In this document: positions 45,747-53,925 of the stretch, in pieces
How the letters are laid out: every line of letters begins with the position of its first letter
Numbering within the stretch: the stretch's first letter is position 1
Source of the DNA: Candidatus Parepulonipiscium sp. PG-Nuni2H_MBin01
GTDB taxonomy: Bacteria; Bacillota; Clostridia; Lachnospirales; Cellulosilyticaceae
DNA: 64,000 nucleotides
Direction: 5' to 3'
Assembly: GCA_001994995.1 (NCBI GenBank)
Contig: MDJM01000078.1
Location: 1 to 64,000 of the forward strand
Translations under genes and position numbers: made by a program
Notes under the pieces: model-generated
What the model was told of the DNA's origin: nothing
What the model saw: the letters and a program-made list of their open reading frames with translations, nothing else
Database searches by the model: none

Positions 45747-46523
45747 CTATTCTCCGCCACCCTCTGCAACTGTCTCGCGTGACGCTGGGTCTAGGAACGC
45801 TTTTAGTTTTTCTTCAATAACACGAGGATTCTCACCAGCTTGTATAGAAAGTAAGCCCTCTATCATCATTTGCCTTGCAAGTACTTCTGTAGCAGTCTTA
45901 GCTTTAAGCTTATTCGATGTAGGAGTTGCTAAGAAGTTCGCAAGAACCGAACCATAGAACGTTGTAATTAAGGCAACGGCCATTTTTGGTCCTAGGGTTG
46001 AGGGGTCTGTTAGTGCCCCTAACATGTTAACTAGCCCGATTAGTGTACCAATCATCCCCCAAGCAGGCCCGTAGTCAGCAACTGTTTCCCAAAATGAATG
46101 TTTTTCTTGATGCCTATCTTGCATAAAGCTTAGTTCTGTTTCTAATATGTCCCGGATTAACTCAGGGTCAGTACCGTCTACCATTAGCATTATCCCTTTT
46201 TTTAAAAAAGGGTCTTCCATAGACTGAGCTTTTTCTTCAAGAACTAGTAAACCCTCTCTACGTGCAGCTTGAGCTAAATCATTAATTTCTATTATCAGGT
46301 TACTAGGTTGAATTGTGCTTTCTTTAAATATTAAACCCATCGCCTTAAAGCCTTCTATAACCTTTTCTAGAGGGAATGATATAATAAGTGCTGCAAATAG
46401 CCCTCCAAAAACGATCATTATAGATGCCGCGTTAATAAATGAACCTATCTCTCCCTCTAATAAAATTGAAATTACAATGAATATTACACCCAAGACTAAG
46501 CCTATTGGTGCTCCTTTGTCCAT
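45747..46523 (-). CDS. motA: Stator protein MotA (MotP/PomA-like)
   Basis: 258 residues with four membrane helices. 'GSFINAASIMIVFGGLFAAL' and 'ISFPLEKV' resemble MotP/PomA; 'PAWGMIGTLIGLVNMLGAL' is the ion-channel helix. The length is also that of PomA/MotP, shorter than the ~295 of proton-type MotA. It works with MotB to drive the motor. GAGGTGAAG before the ATG. Confidence 0.95.
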   Translation of the reverse strand: MDKGAPIGLVLGVIFIVISILLEGEIGSFINAASIMIVFGGLFAALIISFPLEKVIEGFKAMGLIFKESTIQPSNLIIEINDLAQAARREGLLVLEEKAQSMEDPFLKKGIMLMVDGTDPELIRDILETELSFMQDRHQEKHSFWETVADYGPAWGMIGTLIGLVNMLGALTDPSTLGPKMAVALITTFYGSVLANFLATPTSNKLKAKTATEVLARQMMIEGLLSIQAGENPRVIEEKLKAFLDPASRETVAEGGGE

Positions 46524-46538
46524 TACTTCACCTCTTCT

Positions 46539-46742
46539 CTATTTCTCTATAAATCTTTCCAACAAAAACCAACTTCTCTTATATTCTATTATTTCTTCTA
46601 CTAGCTGTTTAATACTCTCTTTTACTATAAATTTTTTTCCGTCCACTAAAGTCACAACAGTATCGGGAGTTTCTTCAATGGTTTCAATCAATTCAGCGTT
46701 TATCATAAAGGTTTTATTATTAAGTCTTGTTACCTTTACCAT
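46539..46742 (-). CDS. flbD: Flagellar protein FlbD
   Basis: 67 residues from the ATG at 46742 with AAAGGGGG upstream (an earlier in-frame ATG lacks a site). 'VKVTRLNNKTFMINAELIET' is the diagnostic N-terminus of the FlbD/SwrD family, which in Bacillus (SwrD) raises motor power. It lies between flgE and motA, its usual place. Confidence 0.92.
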   Translation of the reverse strand: MVKVTRLNNKTFMINAELIETIEETPDTVVTLVDGKKFIVKESIKQLVEEIIEYKRSWFLLERFIEK

Positions 46743-46791
46743 CTTCTGCCCCCTTTTATATTGCAAAATGCAATTTAATTATTAACCATGC

Positions 46792-46810
46792 CGCACTAAA
46801 AATTTGTGCG
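46792..46810 (-). other. Hairpin between the second flgE and flbD
   Basis: CGCAC and GTGCG pair around a 9-base A/T loop, right after the flgE stop codon. No U-run on the minus strand. It may mark an mRNA 3' end made by processing. Confidence 0.4.
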
Positions 46811-46821
46811 ACACAGTTACA

Positions 46822-48156
46822 TTAGCGCTTCAAGCTTAAAATTTCTTGAAGCATCTCGTCTGATGTAGTAATAGTTTTAGAATTTGCTTGGAAGCCACGT
46901 TGAGTTACTATCATATTAGTAAACTCTGAATTTAGGTCTACGTTTGACATTTCAAGTACGCCAGACATAAATATAGCTTCTGCCCCTATACCGTCAAAAT
47001 CACCAGAGTTAGCGGTCGCAAGGAACACGTTATCTCCGGCTTTTTCTAGGCCTGCTGCATTTTCAAATGTTGTAGTTACAATTTGGGCAAGAAGTTTTGT
47101 ATCACCATTAGAATAGTAAGCTGTAATTTTACCATCTGAACCAATATCATAACCAAGCATATCTCCTGCAGCCTTACCTGTACCCTGACCATTTACATCT
47201 CCTACACTTGAGTCTAAGCTTGTTGTAGCATTGTATTGAGTAATTCCAGTTATATCAAGATATACCATACCGTCATTACCAATTTCAGCATTAAGACTAG
47301 GACTAGCCCCAAGTAGGTCAAGACCAGCTATAGAAATTAATCCTGTAGGTTGTTCCATGTTACCATTGGAATCAAAAATAATTTCTACACTATCAGTAGT
47401 GGGTGTTCCGCCTAATGTATAGGAATTACCGTTAGTATCCGTAATGGTATTACTAGGGATATTCATTACCCACTTTACAGGATTTTCATTACCCTCATTA
47501 GGATATGCAGTAAACTCAACTTCCATACTATAGTAATTACCCAAAGAGTCATAAAAATTCATTATGGTGGTAATTGCTTTAGCTGTGTCGTCACCAGTGT
47601 AAGAGTCATCAAGATTTAAATTTCCAGTGATAGTAACATTTGTAGTAGCTTCTGGTTGAGTAAATAAATTATCTGGCGAATTAAGTACAATGTCTTGCAC
47701 TTGACCCCGAACAATTTCAGTACCAGTATCATTTGCTAACCATCCTTGGACTTTCATACCATTTGGTATAACCAGATTACCTAAATCATCTACTCTAAGC
47801 GCTGCCGCACGTGTAAAATAAGTTTGTTCTGCATCTTTAACAATAATCATCCCATCACCGTCAATCATAAGGTCAAAGGGGTTATCAGTACGCTGAGCTG
47901 AGCCTTGTGTCATTAAGATATCTATAGTAGATACATTTACTCCAAGACCAACTTGCATAGCATTTTTACCACCAAGACCAGTAGCATCACTTGCTGAAGT
48001 TGCCGATTGAACAGTTTGGGAGAATACCTCGCTAAAAGTAACTCTTTGAGATTTGTAGCCAATTGTGTTAATATTAGCTACATTATTACCAATAACATCC
48101 ATCTGAATTTGATGGGCCTGCAGGCCAGAAACACCTGAGTATAAAGAACGCATCAT
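46822..48156 (-). CDS. flgE: Flagellar hook protein FlgE, second copy
   Basis: 444 residues. 'MMRSLYSGVSGLQAHQIQMD' and 'NNVANINTIGYKSQRVTF' at the start and 'QRGFQANSKTITTSDEMLQE' at the end are the rod/hook signatures, with D1/D2 domains between. It is collinear, without gaps, with the first copy 77 bases upstream and differs mainly by conservative changes, so both can be built into a hook. GGGGGA precedes the tandem ATG codons. Confidence 0.96.
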   Translation of the reverse strand: MMRSLYSGVSGLQAHQIQMDVIGNNVANINTIGYKSQRVTFSEVFSQTVQSATSASDATGLGGKNAMQVGLGVNVSTIDILMTQGSAQRTDNPFDLMIDGDGMIIVKDAEQTYFTRAAALRVDDLGNLVIPNGMKVQGWLANDTGTEIVRGQVQDIVLNSPDNLFTQPEATTNVTITGNLNLDDSYTGDDTAKAITTIMNFYDSLGNYYSMEVEFTAYPNEGNENPVKWVMNIPSNTITDTNGNSYTLGGTPTTDSVEIIFDSNGNMEQPTGLISIAGLDLLGASPSLNAEIGNDGMVYLDITGITQYNATTSLDSSVGDVNGQGTGKAAGDMLGYDIGSDGKITAYYSNGDTKLLAQIVTTTFENAAGLEKAGDNVFLATANSGDFDGIGAEAIFMSGVLEMSNVDLNSEFTNMIVTQRGFQANSKTITTSDEMLQEILSLKR

Positions 48157-48232
48157 AAATAAATATCCCCCTTTATTGAATAAAGCCCTTACCTATGATG
48201 CGTTTAACTAATGATGTCTATTGGGCAAAAAA

Positions 48233-49567
48233 TTAACGTTTAAGCGATAAAATTTCTTGTAACATTTCATCCGAGGTTGTAATAGTTTTTGAGTTTGCTT
48301 GGAAACCACGTTGTGTAACGATCATATCTGTAAACTCAGAGTTTAAGTCTACGTTAGACATTTCAAGTACCCCAACTTGGAATATACCCTCAGCACCAAT
48401 ACCATCAAAGTCACCAGAGTTAGCGGTTGCAAGGAACACGTTATCTCCGGCTTTTTCAAGACCTGCTGAGTTCTCAAAGCTTGTTGTAACTATTTGGCCA
48501 AGTAATTTTGTGTCACCATTGGTATAGTATGCAGTAATTTTACCGTCTGTACCAAGGTCGTAACCAATCATATCCCCAGCTGCATTACCAGTACCATCCC
48601 CATTAACATCCCCAACAGTTGCATCAAGACTTGTAGTTGCATCGTATTGGGTAATACCTGTAATGTCAAGTTGAATCATACCATCATTACCAACTTCCGC
48701 ATTAAGTGGAGGGCTGGCTGAAAGTAGGTCTATACCAGTAATGTTAATTAATCCTGTAGGTTGTTCCATATTACCATTAGCATCAAAGTAAATTTCAACG
48801 CTATCTACTGTAGGAGTTCCGCCTAATGTATAAGTATTACCATTAGTATCCGTAATTGTGTTGTTAGGTAGACTCATAACCCATTTAGTAGGATTATCTC
48901 CACCTTCATCTGGATATGCTGCAAAGTTAACTTCCATAATATAGTAGTTACCTAAGGAATCGTAAAAGTTAAGATTGGTTACTATTTGTTTTGCTGTGTC
49001 ATCCCCTGTGTATGAATCGTTGAGGTTTAAGTTCCCTGTAATCTGAACATTTGTTGTAGTTTCAGGAGGTGAGAATAAATTCGATGGTGAATTAAGTACA
49101 ATATCTTGTACTTGACCACGAATAATCTCTGTACCATTATCATTAGCTGGCCACCCTTGAACTTTCATACCATTTGGTATAACTAAGTTACCTAAGTCGT
49201 CGACCCTAAGTGCACCAGCTCTAGTGAAGTAAGTCTGATCAGCATCTTTAACAATTAACATCCCATCACCATCAACCATTAAGTCAAATGGATTGTCAGT
49301 TCTTTGTGCAGAACCTTGTGTCATCATTATATCTATAGATGCAACGCTTGAACCAAGACCAACTTGCATGGCATTTTTACCACCAAGACCAGTAGCATCA
49401 CTTGCTGAAGTTGCTGACTGAATTGTTTGAGAGAATACTTCGTTAAAGGTAACACGCTGGGATTTATACCCTACCGTATTTACGTTGGCTACGTTATTAC
49501 CTATAACGTCCATCTTAACCTGGTGGGACTGAAGCCCCGACACCCCAGAAAACATTGATCTCATCAT
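48233..49567 (-). CDS. flgE: Flagellar hook protein FlgE, first copy
   Basis: 444 residues from the ATG at 49567, which has GGAGG 8 bases upstream (an earlier ATG lies inside the site). It shares the N- and C-terminal coiled-coil signatures of hook proteins ('SGVSGLQSHQVKMDVIGNN'; 'GFQANSKTITTSDEMLQE'). Its size is at the large end for the family (Salmonella FlgE is about 400). It follows flgD after a GC-rich hairpin and precedes its own paralogue. Confidence 0.96.
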   Translation of the reverse strand: MMRSMFSGVSGLQSHQVKMDVIGNNVANVNTVGYKSQRVTFNEVFSQTIQSATSASDATGLGGKNAMQVGLGSSVASIDIMMTQGSAQRTDNPFDLMVDGDGMLIVKDADQTYFTRAGALRVDDLGNLVIPNGMKVQGWPANDNGTEIIRGQVQDIVLNSPSNLFSPPETTTNVQITGNLNLNDSYTGDDTAKQIVTNLNFYDSLGNYYIMEVNFAAYPDEGGDNPTKWVMSLPNNTITDTNGNTYTLGGTPTVDSVEIYFDANGNMEQPTGLINITGIDLLSASPPLNAEVGNDGMIQLDITGITQYDATTSLDATVGDVNGDGTGNAAGDMIGYDLGTDGKITAYYTNGDTKLLGQIVTTSFENSAGLEKAGDNVFLATANSGDFDGIGAEGIFQVGVLEMSNVDLNSEFTDMIVTQRGFQANSKTITTSDEMLQEILSLKR

Positions 49568-49624
49568 AATAAATTCCTCCTTCACACACTCGCTGTCAAA
49601 TTCTAGTCAAAATCTAGTTATGCA

Positions 49625-49650
49625 TGAATTTCCCCTAAGCGGGGAATTCA
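49625..49650 (-). other. Hairpin between flgD and flgE
   Basis: CCCC/GGGG flanked by TGAATT/AATTCA gives a 10-bp stem with one bulged T and a 5-base loop, in the 97-base gap before flgE. No U-run. It is the most GC-rich spot of the operon. Confidence 0.55.
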
Positions 49651-49664
49651 CGTCTTATATCGTA

Positions 49665-50468
49665 TTAAGTGTTCTTAACAGAAGTTACGTCGTTAAAGTT
49701 TACCATATAGCCATCAATATATAGATATGTGTTATGCTGTTGCATATATACATATTCTGCGATGCCAGAAACGGCTATCTTTTCTCCATCAACATATGCT
49801 GAACCTTCAACCCAACTACCTGTAACAGTTGGATTATCAACGATATTTTGTACATCTGAGAATGCTACTTCAAGTTCTTGATCTCCAGTACCCAGTACTA
49901 TATGAGGAACTCCTTCTATCATTCTAACTTCAAGCACTTCACCCTCAACAATAGTTGATTCGGTTCCGCCATATAAGTTAGAAGCTTCAATAACAGCTTG
50001 AACTGTTTTTCCGAGTGTATCAAATGCAGTTGAACTACCTGTAATATTAGTTGCATTAATAACTTGTTGTACACTATCTAATGTTATTTCATGCTCACCA
50101 ATACCAAGTAAGGTCTCGCTCCCATAAGTTTTAACGTAGTCAACATTACCAATAAGATATTCTAATGCTCCCGTTTCGGGGTTGTTATATGAATATTCTA
50201 TAGTATTCCCAACCATACTTAATGCTGTTTGCTTTTCTGTAGCAGTAGCAATGTTGGTCATTTGTTCAAGTGCTGTAAATTGTGCTAACTGCGCTAACAT
50301 ATCTGAGTTATCCATTGGATCCATTGGGTCTTGGTATTGCAATTGTGTTACTAGTAATTGCAAGAATGCATCTTTACCCATATCTTGGTCTGGGTCACGT
50401 ACTTCAGTAGTGTTATTCTGTATAGTAGAACTGTCATACGCAACCATATTCCCGCTAATAGTACTCAT
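49665..50468 (-). CDS. flgD: Hook-cap scaffolding protein FlgD
   Basis: 267 residues. 'DAFLQLLVTQLQYQDPMDPM' followed by 'NSDMLAQLAQFTALEQMTNI' is the N-terminal hallmark of FlgD, which caps the growing hook. The remainder is strand-rich. The C-terminal 'YVYMQQHNTYLYIDGYMVNF' resembles a short bipartite FlgD tail. GGAGGGATTTA before the ATG. It lies between fliK and flgE as usual. Confidence 0.95.
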   Translation of the reverse strand: MSTISGNMVAYDSSTIQNNTTEVRDPDQDMGKDAFLQLLVTQLQYQDPMDPMDNSDMLAQLAQFTALEQMTNIATATEKQTALSMVGNTIEYSYNNPETGALEYLIGNVDYVKTYGSETLLGIGEHEITLDSVQQVINATNITGSSTAFDTLGKTVQAVIEASNLYGGTESTIVEGEVLEVRMIEGVPHIVLGTGDQELEVAFSDVQNIVDNPTVTGSWVEGSAYVDGEKIAVSGIAEYVYMQQHNTYLYIDGYMVNFNDVTSVKNT

Positions 50469-50482
50469 TAAATCCCTCCAGT

Positions 50483-51832
50483 CTAGATTCTAACATTGAC
50501 ATTTTTATCATGTTTAAGTTGAGTAACGTCTTTCTCAACTTCAGAATCGCTTTCAAATTCCTCATCCATATATAAGTCGATAAGTTCTTCGATACGTTTC
50601 TGTGATTTTGCTCTCTCTTGATTCATGTGCTCTTGGTATTTATTTTCTTCTTGTTGTACATCAACATTAAATTCGCCTACTGTTAAGCCTTGATCTTCTA
50701 AAGCAGCTTTTAGTGCATCAATTTGCTCTAATACCATTTCTTTAACTTTTTCGCTATCAACTTTAATATCAGCTTTAATGATACCGCTGTTTTCAACTAC
50801 TGTTAGAGAAATTTTACCAAGGTCTTGAGGATCTAAGTCCATAGTCAATTGTGTACCGTCAGCTAATTTCACAATTTGAATGTTATCAATAAGTTGTGTT
50901 ACAACTGGCTTATATTGTACATCAGAACTACCGCCTAATAAAGATGAACCATTACTATTTGCAACTGTTATACCTCTGTAGCTTGTAGGGATATTAAAGT
51001 TAGTTTCAATTTTTGTATCTCCTACGAATTCAAAGTTAGTTTGTTGTGCATTTGCATTATTTTGTTTTGAACTAGAATCTGAGTCTGTATCTGCATCACC
51101 ACGTAAACTTGCTTTTGGATCAACTTCTATGTCGTTTACAGTTGAAAATTCTATTTCTATTTCTGTGTCTTCACTCATTGTATTTGTGTCAGTTTTTACA
51201 TTTTCTAAGAAAGTGTTTTTAAATGCATCTTCTACTTCTACTAACTCTGTAAAATCTTGTGCTACAACTTGCTCTTCCACTTGAGGTAAAACAAATGCTG
51301 TTTCGTCTAATAATGTTTTTAACTCCATTATGCTACCTTGTAAATCTGAATCAACTAGCAATTCTTCAAAAGAAAAATTGTCAGCTATTATATCGTCGAG
51401 TAACGCAGGATTATTAAGTAGGTCGTCTACATTAATTTCCAATATTTCTAGAGTCTCATTTAATTGTTCTGGCGTTATTTGTAGATATCCAGCTAACATT
51501 TCTAATGCTTCCTCAGGAGATATTTCTTTAACTGTCTTAGCATTGCCTTTTGAATTTGTTTTAGTTCCTTGTTTGCTTACTTCGTTAGATTTGTTTGTAG
51601 TCGTATCATTTTGTTTTGTAGTTTTAGTAGTATCTTTTGTTTTAGATTTATCTTGTGTATTACTCTTATTATAATCGTTATTGCTATTTTTATTATAAGA
51701 ATTATTGTTATTATTGTCTTTTGTAGAAGCAGCATTGTCTAAAGCTTGCTTGAAATCATTGCCTGTGTTAACATTTGCTGTTTGATTTGCTGCATTTGAG
51801 AAAGTCGCTGTTTGGAATGCTGTTACTAACAT
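50483..51832 (-). CDS. fliK: Hook-length control protein FliK
   Basis: 449 residues. Residues 25-110 are Asn/Lys/Thr-rich and disordered, the middle is acidic, and residues about 310-400 form the Flg_hook domain ('KLADGTQLTMDLDPQDLGKI', 'IKADIKVDSEKVKEMV') which binds FlhB to switch export. Nothing but this last domain is conserved in FliK, as here. AAAGGAGAC before the ATG. A possible internal promoter precedes it. Confidence 0.92.
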   Translation of the reverse strand: MLVTAFQTATFSNAANQTANVNTGNDFKQALDNAASTKDNNNNNSYNKNSNNDYNKSNTQDKSKTKDTTKTTKQNDTTTNKSNEVSKQGTKTNSKGNAKTVKEISPEEALEMLAGYLQITPEQLNETLEILEINVDDLLNNPALLDDIIADNFSFEELLVDSDLQGSIMELKTLLDETAFVLPQVEEQVVAQDFTELVEVEDAFKNTFLENVKTDTNTMSEDTEIEIEFSTVNDIEVDPKASLRGDADTDSDSSSKQNNANAQQTNFEFVGDTKIETNFNIPTSYRGITVANSNGSSLLGGSSDVQYKPVVTQLIDNIQIVKLADGTQLTMDLDPQDLGKISLTVVENSGIIKADIKVDSEKVKEMVLEQIDALKAALEDQGLTVGEFNVDVQQEENKYQEHMNQERAKSQKRIEELIDLYMDEEFESDSEVEKDVTQLKHDKNVNVRI

Positions 51833-51858
51833 AGTGTAGTCTCCTTTTCTGTGTTTAA

Positions 51859-51887
51859 ATAATGGATAAAATGGGTTATATTGTCAA
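51859..51887 (-). promoter_or_regulatory. Possible internal promoter before fliK
   Basis: On the minus strand TTGACA (51887-51882), 17 bases, CATTAT (51864-51859). It sits between a hairpin after ylxF and the fliK ribosome binding site, which would allow separate expression of the hook genes. Confidence 0.4.
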
Positions 51888-51897
51888 TGTTACTTAT

Positions 51898-51923
51898 AAT
51901 GCAGTAACATTTGCTACTGCATT
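51898..51923 (-). other. Hairpin after ylxF
   Basis: AATGCAGTA and TACTGCATT form a perfect 9-bp stem with an 8-base loop, beginning 2 bases after the ylxF stop. No U-run, so it may be an RNA-processing or attenuating element. Confidence 0.55.
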
Positions 51924-51924
51924 G

Positions 51925-52698
51925 TTAGTATATAGGTGAAATTAATCGAATAATTTGCGCCGCTGTTTCTACGGGTAACTCGTTAAGAATTGCTGATTGA
52001 CTATTTGTATCCATATTGTTAAAGATAGCTGTTACAAGGGCTGAGTCTGTGTTAACTAGTTGCTCTATAGCACTTGCAGCTTGTTTTGTGTTCATTTGAG
52101 CTATTACCGATGCATGAGATTGTTGTTCATCTGTTAACACTTTTTCACCTTTAATTTCTGCATAAATGCTTTGTGATTGCTCAGGATTTAGCTCCTCATA
52201 CCAAGATATATATAAAGATGGGTTTTGAGAAGCCACTTCGGCATTCCATGCAGCTTGCTCTGATAAAAATGCATTGTAGTTATATTCATAAGTTTGTAAT
52301 CTGTTAATTTCTGCATTTAATGTAGTTTGTGAATCAGTCAAGGTGGTAATTCTATTTTGCAAACTAGTAATTTGTGACTCTAAATCAGTTATTTCTGAAA
52401 TTAAATCTTGTTTAGAGTAATCTGCATAAGGTCCTTCATATACGAAAAATTCATTTAAATATGGTATATCTTCCACTAATTCTGCAATAAACAGATTACC
52501 TTTATTTACATATGCAATACCTCCGATTATTAAAAGCACTACTAAGAATATCAGCATTTTTTTTCTTCGTTTTTTACGCTTTTCTTTTTTTTCTTTCTTC
52601 TTTTTTTCTTTTAATATTTGACGCTCTCGTTTAAGTTCTTCGGGATCTTTAACGTTCCCTGCAGGTTTAGCCGCTGCTGGTTTGTTTTCTTTAGCCAC
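51925..52698 (-). CDS. ylxF: YlxF/MotE-like protein with an MgtE N-type domain
   Basis: 257 residues if translation starts at the GTG at 52698, which has GGGGAAG upstream and overlaps the previous gene by 8 bases. Layout: basic N-terminus (residues 20-50), one membrane helix, coiled coil (about 90-140, 'DLESQITSLQNRITTLTDSQ') and a C-terminal MgtE intracellular-N-type repeat ('AQMNTKQAASAIEQL', 'NELPVETAAQIIRLI'). Same place as Bacillus ylxF, between fliJ and fliK; related MotE stabilises the stator in alpha-proteobacteria. Confidence 0.85.
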   Translation of the reverse strand: MAKENKPAAAKPAGNVKDPEELKRERQILKEKKKKEKKEKRKKRRKKMLIFLVVLLIIGGIAYVNKGNLFIAELVEDIPYLNEFFVYEGPYADYSKQDLISEITDLESQITSLQNRITTLTDSQTTLNAEINRLQTYEYNYNAFLSEQAAWNAEVASQNPSLYISWYEELNPEQSQSIYAEIKGEKVLTDEQQSHASVIAQMNTKQAASAIEQLVNTDSALVTAIFNNMDTNSQSAILNELPVETAAQIIRLISPIY

Positions 52699-53341
52699 TC
52701 TCTTCCCCACTTTCCTGGATATAGTCAACTTTAGTTGGTGCCATCTTCATTATATAGTCAACCTTTGTGGTCTCTTTAGGTATCGCTCTTGTATTCATTT
52801 GTGTAGCTCTCACCATTTCGCTAATTTGGTCAACTCTCGTCTGTACTGCTTCATGTTCCATTATTTTTTGGGCTCTAGCTATTTGCTGAATATGGTCAAC
52901 TCGCGTTTGTACTGCTTCATGTTCCATTATTTTCTTTGCTCTAGCTACCTGCTGAATGTGGTCAACTCGCGTTTGTACTGCTTCATGTTCCATTATTTTC
53001 TTTGCTTTAGCTACCTGCTGAATATGGTCAACTCGCGTTTGTACTGATTCAGTCTCAATTATCTTTTTAGCTACTTCTTGAATAGGGTCAACAGTCGTTT
53101 GCAACGCCTCAGGCTCTATTACTTTTTTTGATACATATTGAATTTTATCAACTCTAGTCTGAACTGACTCATGAGCCATTATTTTCTTAGCAATAGTTTT
53201 TTGACTAATATCATCAACTTTAGATTGTACACACTCTTTAGCAAAGATTTTCATAGCATCTACAGCTGTAGATTCCACTGATTCTTTAGCTATTATCTCC
53301 TTAACGTCTGTAGTTAGTGGTTGTTTGGATTCTCTAGCCAT
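52691..53341 (-). CDS. 22-residue-repeat protein of unknown function in the flagellar operon
   Basis: 216 residues from the ATG at 53341 with GAGGGAG upstream. It consists of about eight tandem helical units of 20-22 residues around 'KKIMEHEAVQTRVDHIQQVA'; the central three to four are almost identical and the outer ones diverged. Each unit has an invariant V-D in 'T.VD.I'. The ends are acidic/polar ('ESGEESG'). There is no signal peptide, membrane helix or Cys pattern. I do not recognise a family. It is inserted between fliJ and ylxF and is tightly coupled to ylxF by an 8-base overlap, so a role with the export ATPase complex or stator scaffold is possible but unproven. Confidence 0.7.
   Translation of the reverse strand: MARESKQPLTTDVKEIIAKESVESTAVDAMKIFAKECVQSKVDDISQKTIAKKIMAHESVQTRVDKIQYVSKKVIEPEALQTTVDPIQEVAKKIIETESVQTRVDHIQQVAKAKKIMEHEAVQTRVDHIQQVARAKKIMEHEAVQTRVDHIQQIARAQKIMEHEAVQTRVDQISEMVRATQMNTRAIPKETTKVDYIMKMAPTKVDYIQESGEESG
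52829..53092 (-). repeat. Tandem 66-bp coding repeats
   Basis: The block GTCAACTCGCGTTTGTAC recurs at 52895, 52961 and 53027, exactly 66 bases apart, with diverged copies at 52829 and 53087 (60 bases). The repeats are in frame (22 or 20 residues). Recent unequal crossing-over or slippage is the likely cause, so copy number may vary. Confidence 0.9.
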
Positions 53342-53367
53342 AATCTCCCTCACTTTCCTCAGATATA

Positions 53368-53820
53368 TTAAGAATTGCCTTCTTCTTCACTGCTTTTAAT
53401 ATACCTATATCCAACAATCTCGTCAATTAGCTTTTGCTCTTCTTGTAACATTTCGTATTGTACTTGTTCTCTATGAATTTCCTTTAAGTTTTCTAAAATT
53501 TTTCTATCTTTCATAGCATCTACAAGATTTTCTTGCTTTTTTACTATATTTTTTTCTGCTTGCGCTACTGCTAAATGTACTTTTTCTAAGTCTTTTACAA
53601 TTTGTTTTTTGTAGTGATTAACTTGAGTAATTGCTGATGGATTAACTGCACCACTAAGCTCTTGAACTAATTGTTGTGAAAGTTCATTGTCTTTACGTTG
53701 AAGATTTACTTCTTTATTTACTAAAAAGTTTTTTTGGGCATAGGCATCGGCCAGTTCTTTCTTCCTCATTTGTTCTACATTTTTCTTAAGAGTAAGAATT
53801 GATTCTAACCTAAACTTCAC
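53368..53820 (-). CDS. fliJ: Flagellar export chaperone FliJ
   Basis: 150 residues, entirely helical with heptad pattern, as expected for the antiparallel coiled coil of FliJ that sits in the FliI hexamer. 'MKFRLESILTLKKNVEQMRK' is the usual start. The start codon is GTG with GGAGGG 7 bases upstream. A possible sigma-28 promoter lies just upstream. Confidence 0.88.
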   Translation of the reverse strand: MKFRLESILTLKKNVEQMRKKELADAYAQKNFLVNKEVNLQRKDNELSQQLVQELSGAVNPSAITQVNHYKKQIVKDLEKVHLAVAQAEKNIVKKQENLVDAMKDRKILENLKEIHREQVQYEMLQEEQKLIDEIVGYRYIKSSEEEGNS

Positions 53821-53865
53821 CTTATCCCTCCTCTCAAAATTCCGCTCAACTGTGTTCTATAATAT

Positions 53866-53892
53866 ATTTCGACATCAGTCGCCATAACTTTA
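53866..53892 (-). promoter_or_regulatory. Candidate sigma-28 promoter before fliJ
   Basis: On the minus strand TAAA (53892-53889), 15 bases, GTCGAAAT (53873-53866). The sigma-D consensus is TAAA-N15-GCCGATAT; the -10 matches 6 of 8. It lies in the 105-base gap after fliI, so FliA could boost fliJ and downstream genes. Confidence 0.4.
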
Positions 53893-53925
53893 GCCCACAA
53901 TTACCGTTATTTTTTTCCATTTTTT

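Noticed and set aside
52829-53092. Regular 60-66 bp repeats resembling a CRISPR-type array
   Set aside because: The repeats are contiguous, without spacers, in frame with one open reading frame, and the encoded units share a protein pattern.
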